Positions 5,343-8,373 of a stretch of 8,373 nucleotides of DNA are shown here, piece by piece. The translations under genes and the position numbers were made by a program. The notes under the pieces were generated by a model. That model was not told where the DNA came from and searched no databases. It was given only the letters and a program-made list of their open reading frames with translations. The stretch's first letter is position 1. The number at the start of each line of letters is the position of its first letter. The DNA comes from Pseudomonadales bacterium. Lineage in GTDB: Bacteria; Pseudomonadota; Gammaproteobacteria; Pseudomonadales; Litorivicinaceae. The stretch spans positions 1 to 8,373 of the forward strand of contig JAAXJV010000043.1 in the NCBI GenBank assembly GCA_012269655.1. Reading direction: 5' to 3'.

Positions 5343-6326
5343 GCCGGCTGCTGCCTTGATTACGTCAGCACCGATTTCGTCTTCGAACTGCTTCCAGACG
5401 GGCTTCATCGCTTCAACCCATTCTGCACGCTGCTCAGGCGTCAGCTCACGGATGGTACCGCCAGCTTTCAGGATGTTGGCGCGGTTAGTTTCTTCTTTCT
5501 CTTTAACCACCAGGTTCGCCTGCTGTGTTACGTCGTCAGCAATCGCCAAGAACTCAGCACGCAGATCGGCGTCTAGGCTGTCCAAGAAGTCCTGAGAGGT
5601 CATGAAGAAGTAAGCCAGCAACTGGTGAGAAGTCTGAGTCACACCGTCCTGTACTTCGAAGAATTTCTTGGTGTAGATGTTTGACCAAGTGTTTTCCTGA
5701 CCGTCTACAACACCGGTCTGCAGTGCACCGTATACTTCTGAGAACGCCATAGGCTGCGGAGAAGCGCCCATTGCTGCGATCATGGCCTTAGCCACGTCAG
5801 AGGTCTGAACACGGAACTTCAAGCCAGCGGCATCGGTAGGTACGTTCAAAGGCTTGTTAGCACTGAAGTACTTCATGCCTGACATCCAGTAGCCCAGGCC
5901 GACGAATCCAACGTCGTTCATGCTGTTCAGCAGGTCTTTACCGGTTGCTGAGTTGGTGAAGCGAATCGCAGCGTCCATGTCTTCAAAGATGAAAGGCAGG
6001 TCGAATACGCCCAACCTCTTGGTGTAAGAACCAAATTTAGACAGTGAAGGCGCCAGTACCTGGACGTCACCTAGCAACAGAGCTTCCAACTCTTTTGAGT
6101 CGCCGAACAATGTGCTATTGGGGTAAACCTCCATGCACATACGGCCGTTCAATTCACTGTTAACACGCTCAGCGAAGTTGTTAGCAGCAACAACTTTGGG
6201 GTGAGTCGTACCACCGGTTACGTGAGACAATTTAACAACGACTTCGCCTGAATCGCAGGCAGCGTTGGCAGAGGCGGCTGCTACAGCCAGAGTCAATGCG
6301 CCAGCGGCGCCGATCAACTTTTTCAT
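5337..6326 (-). CDS. dctP: TRAP transporter periplasmic C4-dicarboxylate-binding protein DctP
   Basis: DctP captures substrate in the periplasm and hands it to DctQM. The protein has 329 residues, typical of the family. A Sec signal peptide (MKKLIGAAGALTLAVAAASA) is followed by a likely cleavage after ASANA, near residue 22. The mature part starts with the strand VVVKLSHVTGGTTHPK, then FAERVNSELNGRM, PNSTLFGDSKELEALLLGDVQ, DLPFIFED and the ligand segment LKFRVQTSD with R172, the position of the Arg that salt-bridges the substrate carboxylate in DctP proteins. GQENTWSNIYTKKFFEVQ (209-226) is strongly characteristic of the C4-dicarboxylate group. Two cysteines, C24 and C64, could form a disulphide. 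ATG 6324-6326 has the strong site AGGAG 6 nt upstream. Transcription is expected from the sigma54 promoter at 6377-6392, activated by the adjacent DctD, and ends mostly at the terminator 5293-5320. Confidence 0.95.
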   Translation of the reverse strand: MKKLIGAAGALTLAVAAASANAACDSGEVVVKLSHVTGGTTHPKVVAANNFAERVNSELNGRMCMEVYPNSTLFGDSKELEALLLGDVQVLAPSLSKFGSYTKRLGVFDLPFIFEDMDAAIRFTNSATGKDLLNSMNDVGFVGLGYWMSGMKYFSANKPLNVPTDAAGLKFRVQTSDVAKAMIAAMGASPQPMAFSEVYGALQTGVVDGQENTWSNIYTKKFFEVQDGVTQTSHQLLAYFFMTSQDFLDSLDADLRAEFLAIADDVTQQANLVVKEKEETNRANILKAGGTIRELTPEQRAEWVEAMKPVWKQFEDEIGADVIKAAAGA

Positions 6327-6348
6327 AATGAACTCCTAATTTTTATAG

Positions 6349-6364
6349 ACTACGCATGCGCAGT
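6349..6364 (-). ncRNA. Predicted 5'-terminal hairpin of the dctP message
   Basis: The minus strand reads ACTGCG-CATG-CGTAGT. As RNA this gives a six-pair stem including one G-U pair and a CAUG loop. The sigma54 promoter predicts a start near 6364-6365, so the hairpin would sit at the very 5' end of the transcript. The mismatch on DNA (A/C on the plus strand) becomes G-U only in the minus-strand RNA, favouring an RNA role. It could equally be an operator. Confidence 0.45.
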
Positions 6365-6376
6365 GGTTAGGAGATA

Positions 6377-6392
6377 GCAATAGGTGTGCCAA
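6377..6392 (-). promoter_or_regulatory. Sigma54 (-24/-12) promoter of dctPQM
   Basis: Minus strand TTGGCACACCTATTGCTA matches the consensus YTGGCACG-N4-TTGCW at every defined base but one. The GG (6390-6389) and GC (6378-6377) are at the required spacing, predicting a start near 6364-6365 and a 5'UTR of about 38 nt. The activator gene dctD, with an intact GAFTGA loop, ends 36 bases upstream, which makes the assignment strong. Confidence 0.92.
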
Positions 6393-6423
6393 GGCTACGG
6401 CTCAATAAAATCGCTTGAAACGT

Positions 6424-6435
6424 GTAGCTAGCTAC
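6424..6435. repeat. Perfect 12-bp palindrome at the dctD stop codon
   Basis: GTAGCTAGCTAC, with the dctD stop TAG (6430-6428) near the centre, about 60-70 bases upstream of the predicted dctP start. No T tract follows. It may be chance or a binding site. Confidence 0.5.
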
Positions 6436-7777
6436 CCATTTCATCGGATTCAAGGGCAGATTCCGACACATTGATGCCCAGACGTTGAATCTTGTCATAC
6501 AGCCCTTTGCGCGATAGCCCGAGCACCTCGTAGGTGGGCTTCATTTTGCCGCCATGCTCAGCCAGCGTTCGCTTAATGATGCGCCTTTCGTATTCAGCCA
6601 ACTGATCCGACAAGGAACCGGCTACCTCGCCGTCGCTGTTCTCAAAACCGTGCCACAGACCCAACACGAACCGCTCAGCTACATTGCGTAGCTCACGGAC
6701 ATTGCCGGGCCAATCGTAGGCCATCAGATCGGCCTCCAATACCGGATCCAATAACGGAATTTCCTTTCGGAATTTACTGCGGGCTTCCCGCGCCAGATGG
6801 TAAAAGAGCGCCGGAATATCGGTGCGTCGTTGCGCCAGCGGAAGCAGCTCTAACTCGACCACGTTCAAACGATAAAACAGATCCTCGCGCATTTGGCTAT
6901 TCAACTCGCCAGGGCGGTTTGAGATCGCCCCGACAAAGGTGACGTCTAGCGCGATCGGCTTGTTCGAACCCAGCCGCTCCAACGTGCGGTTTTCGATCAC
7001 TCGTAGCAATTTTGCCTGCAAATCCATTGGCATGGATTCCAGCTCATCCAGAAACACGGTACCGCCCTGAGCATGCTCAATCCGGCCCACTCGTTGATTG
7101 ATCGCTCCGGTAAAGGCCCCCGCCTCGTGTCCGAAGAGTTCGGACTCAATCATCTCGGCGGGAATCGCCGCACAGTTAATGGCTACAAAAGGCGCCGCTT
7201 TGCGGGGCCCCAAATCATGAATCGCTCGAGCAACGACTTCTTTGCCGGTTCCCGTCTGCCCCACGATTAAGGTATCCACACCAGCCTCGGAGGCTACGCG
7301 CAAACGCTCGCGAAGGGTCACCATCGAAGCGTGGGATCCCACAAGCCGGCCTTCCAAATCATCTGATGCTACCAACTCAGCACGCAACGCTCGATTTTCC
7401 AGCGTCAAACGCCGCCGCTGTAACGCCTGGGCCACCACCTTGGACAGCTCCTGAGGCCGACAAGGCTTCTGAAGGAAATCGTAGGCACCCTCTTGCATGG
7501 CACGGACCGCCATTGGCACATCCCCATGCCCAGTCATCATGATGACCGAATAGGCCGAATCGATCTCGAGGACCTGCTCAAGCAACTCAAAACCGTCCAT
7601 ATTTGGCATCAAGTAATCGGTTACCACGACCGCGTAATCATCTCGACGAATTCGCTCGAGGGCCGTTTTCGCATGCTGAAAAACTCGAACCCGATAGCCA
7701 TCAAGAATCAAAGCCTGGGCCAATGCTTCAGACAGACTCTTATCGTCATCGACTAGAAATACTTCAGGGGCGTTCAC
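6428..7777 (-). CDS. dctD: Sigma54-dependent response regulator DctD
   Basis: DctD is the cytoplasmic NtrC-family activator of dicarboxylate transport genes. Its 449 residues show all three parts. Receiver domain (about 1-120): acidic pocket DDD (10-12), phosphorylation site D54 in VVTDYLMPNMDG, T82 in MMTGHGD and K104 in FLQKP. AAA+ domain (about 145-375): Walker A GQTGTGKE (173-180), sigma54-contacting GAFTGA (220-225), Walker B GGTVFLDE (238-245), REDLFYRLNV (297-306) and WPGNVREL (357-364 region). Fis-type helix-turn-helix at about 394-433 (ERRIIKRTLAEHGGK, then LGLSRKGLYDKI). The order and the GAFTGA loop show it is a working sigma54 activator. It starts with GTG 7777-7775, 7 nt after the dctB stop, with a poor ribosome site, so translation is likely coupled to dctB. 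Its best target is the promoter at 6377-6392. Confidence 0.95.
   Translation of the reverse strand: MNAPEVFLVDDDKSLSEALAQALILDGYRVRVFQHAKTALERIRRDDYAVVVTDYLMPNMDGFELLEQVLEIDSAYSVIMMTGHGDVPMAVRAMQEGAYDFLQKPCRPQELSKVVAQALQRRRLTLENRALRAELVASDDLEGRLVGSHASMVTLRERLRVASEAGVDTLIVGQTGTGKEVVARAIHDLGPRKAAPFVAINCAAIPAEMIESELFGHEAGAFTGAINQRVGRIEHAQGGTVFLDELESMPMDLQAKLLRVIENRTLERLGSNKPIALDVTFVGAISNRPGELNSQMREDLFYRLNVVELELLPLAQRRTDIPALFYHLAREARSKFRKEIPLLDPVLEADLMAYDWPGNVRELRNVAERFVLGLWHGFENSDGEVAGSLSDQLAEYERRIIKRTLAEHGGKMKPTYEVLGLSRKGLYDKIQRLGINVSESALESDEMGS
6444..6466. promoter_or_regulatory. Candidate upstream activator site for DctD
   Basis: Imperfect inverted repeat TCGGATT (6444-6450) and ATTCCGA (6460-6466), six of seven positions complementary, spaced by 9 bases and centred about 90 bases upstream of the predicted dctP start. 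That distance is usual for enhancer sites of sigma54 activators. It lies within the dctD 3' coding end, and I have no consensus to confirm it. Confidence 0.2.
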
Positions 7778-7784
7778 AGGCTAC

Positions 7785-8373
7785 TCACGGTTTATTCGGT
7801 TGGTGCGTAAAGGATAACCGGAAAATGGCGCCTGCATCAGTGGAATCCGGCGTCGACACCAAGGCTAGATCGCCGTCGAACTGACGCATCAAATCTCGGG
7901 CCAAGGCGAGCCCCAGACCCAGACCTGACCCCGCAGGCTTACTGGTCACGAAGGGCTCGAAGAGTTCTTGGCCCACCTCAGGATCGATACCCGGGCCGGT
8001 GTCTTGGATATCAATCGCAAACTGGCCCTGATGTAACCTGGCATGTATTTGAATTCGAGAACTCGATTGTTGCGCCATGGCATCGAGTGCATTACCCAGA
8101 AGGTTCAACCACACTTGAGTCAGACGAATGGGTTCCGCCCAAATCATTTGATCCAGTCCAGTCACTTGAACGACGGCTTGAGTTTGATCGATGCGAGGTT
8201 TCAACAGAATCAAAGCCTCGTTCAAGCATTGATGCCAATCCAGCCATTGCATCTCTGCACCCGGGCGCCGGGCAAAGGTCAGCAGCGTTCGGGACAGCAA
8301 GCCCATTCGTTCAGTTTGGCGCAGGATATGATCCAAGTTCTGTCTGGCCACATCATTTTGATCCATTTCGATA
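7785..8373 (-). CDS. dctB: C4-dicarboxylate sensor histidine kinase DctB, C-terminal part
   Basis: The 3' part of a membrane sensor kinase gene; the frame stays open to the window edge, so the sensor domain, membrane segments and phospho-accepting His lie outside. What is seen: the second helix of the dimerisation domain, NLDHILRQTERMGLLSRTLLTFARRPG, given here as NLDHILRQTERM and LLTFARRPG, typical of DctB-type kinases, followed by the ATPase domain with N box LTQVWLNLLGNALDAM, G1 box DTGPGI, F box FEPFVTSKP and G2 box GSGLGLGLALA. All ATP-binding motifs are intact. The ATG at 8364-8366 is internal, not the real start. The stop is 7 nt before dctD. Together with dctD and dctPQM this forms a dicarboxylate-sensing and uptake unit; DctB kinases autophosphorylate and pass phosphate to DctD D54. 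Confidence 0.9.
   Translation of the reverse strand, partial: IEMDQNDVARQNLDHILRQTERMGLLSRTLLTFARRPGAEMQWLDWHQCLNEALILLKPRIDQTQAVVQVTGLDQMIWAEPIRLTQVWLNLLGNALDAMAQQSSSRIQIHARLHQGQFAIDIQDTGPGIDPEVGQELFEPFVTSKPAGSGLGLGLALARDLMRQFDGDLALVSTPDSTDAGAIFRLSFTHQPNKP

Noticed and set aside
6393..6428. Terminator behind dctD (GCTAC / GTAGC arms)
   Set aside because: Only five pairs, a long loop and no T tract. Readthrough from dctD toward dctP therefore seems possible.
7493..7884. Plus-strand open frames opposite dctD and dctB
   Set aside because: They mirror confidently assigned genes, show low-complexity shadow-like composition and match no family I know.
1..8373. Mobile elements, CRISPR arrays, toxin-antitoxin or defence genes
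   Set aside because: All coding space is taken by housekeeping or transport genes, and no terminal repeats, spaced direct repeats or transposase motifs were found.

Overview
The window looks like a stretch of gammaproteobacterial chromosome, probably from a free-living aquatic heterotroph. NusA, RimP, Apt and a SlyB-type lipoprotein read like gammaproteobacterial versions, base composition is fairly balanced, and half of the window is a TRAP uptake system of the kind common in marine bacteria. I cannot name the species. I see no mobile element, CRISPR array, rRNA or tRNA.

Left part (1-1088): the start of the translation/transcription operon rimP-nusA on the minus strand. A sigma70-type promoter (1040-1068) reads into a leader of about 140 nt that holds two tandem intrinsic terminators just before rimP, which suggests attenuation. 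nusA itself carries an in-frame TAA at 54-56, exactly where homologues have Glu, and the frame continues with NusA-like sequence to the window edge. This is the most surprising point in the window.

Middle part (1089-2382): a small DUF1244 protein (+), a SlyB-like outer-membrane lipoprotein (-) and adenine phosphoribosyltransferase apt (+). slyB and apt diverge from a 72-nt gap that contains a near-perfect dyad.

Right part (2370-8373): on the minus strand, in transcription order, dctB (3' part of a sensor kinase gene), dctD (sigma54-dependent response regulator), dctP (periplasmic binding protein), dctQ and dctM (small and large TRAP permease subunits) and a dedA-family membrane gene. A textbook sigma54 -24/-12 promoter (6377-6392) lies between dctD and dctP. 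The simple model is that DctB senses a C4-dicarboxylate, phosphorylates DctD, and DctD activates sigma54 polymerase at dctP. An intrinsic terminator after dctP would keep binding protein in excess over the permease. DctM is about 100 residues longer than usual, with two extra predicted membrane segments, and DctQ has an extra N-terminal hydrophobic segment.

At RNA scale the dct region is rich in dyads: a hairpin at the predicted 5' end of the dctP message, an upstream sequence complementary to the dctP ribosome binding site but excluded from the sigma54 transcript, and stop codons of dctD, dctP and dctM each inside a perfect palindrome.
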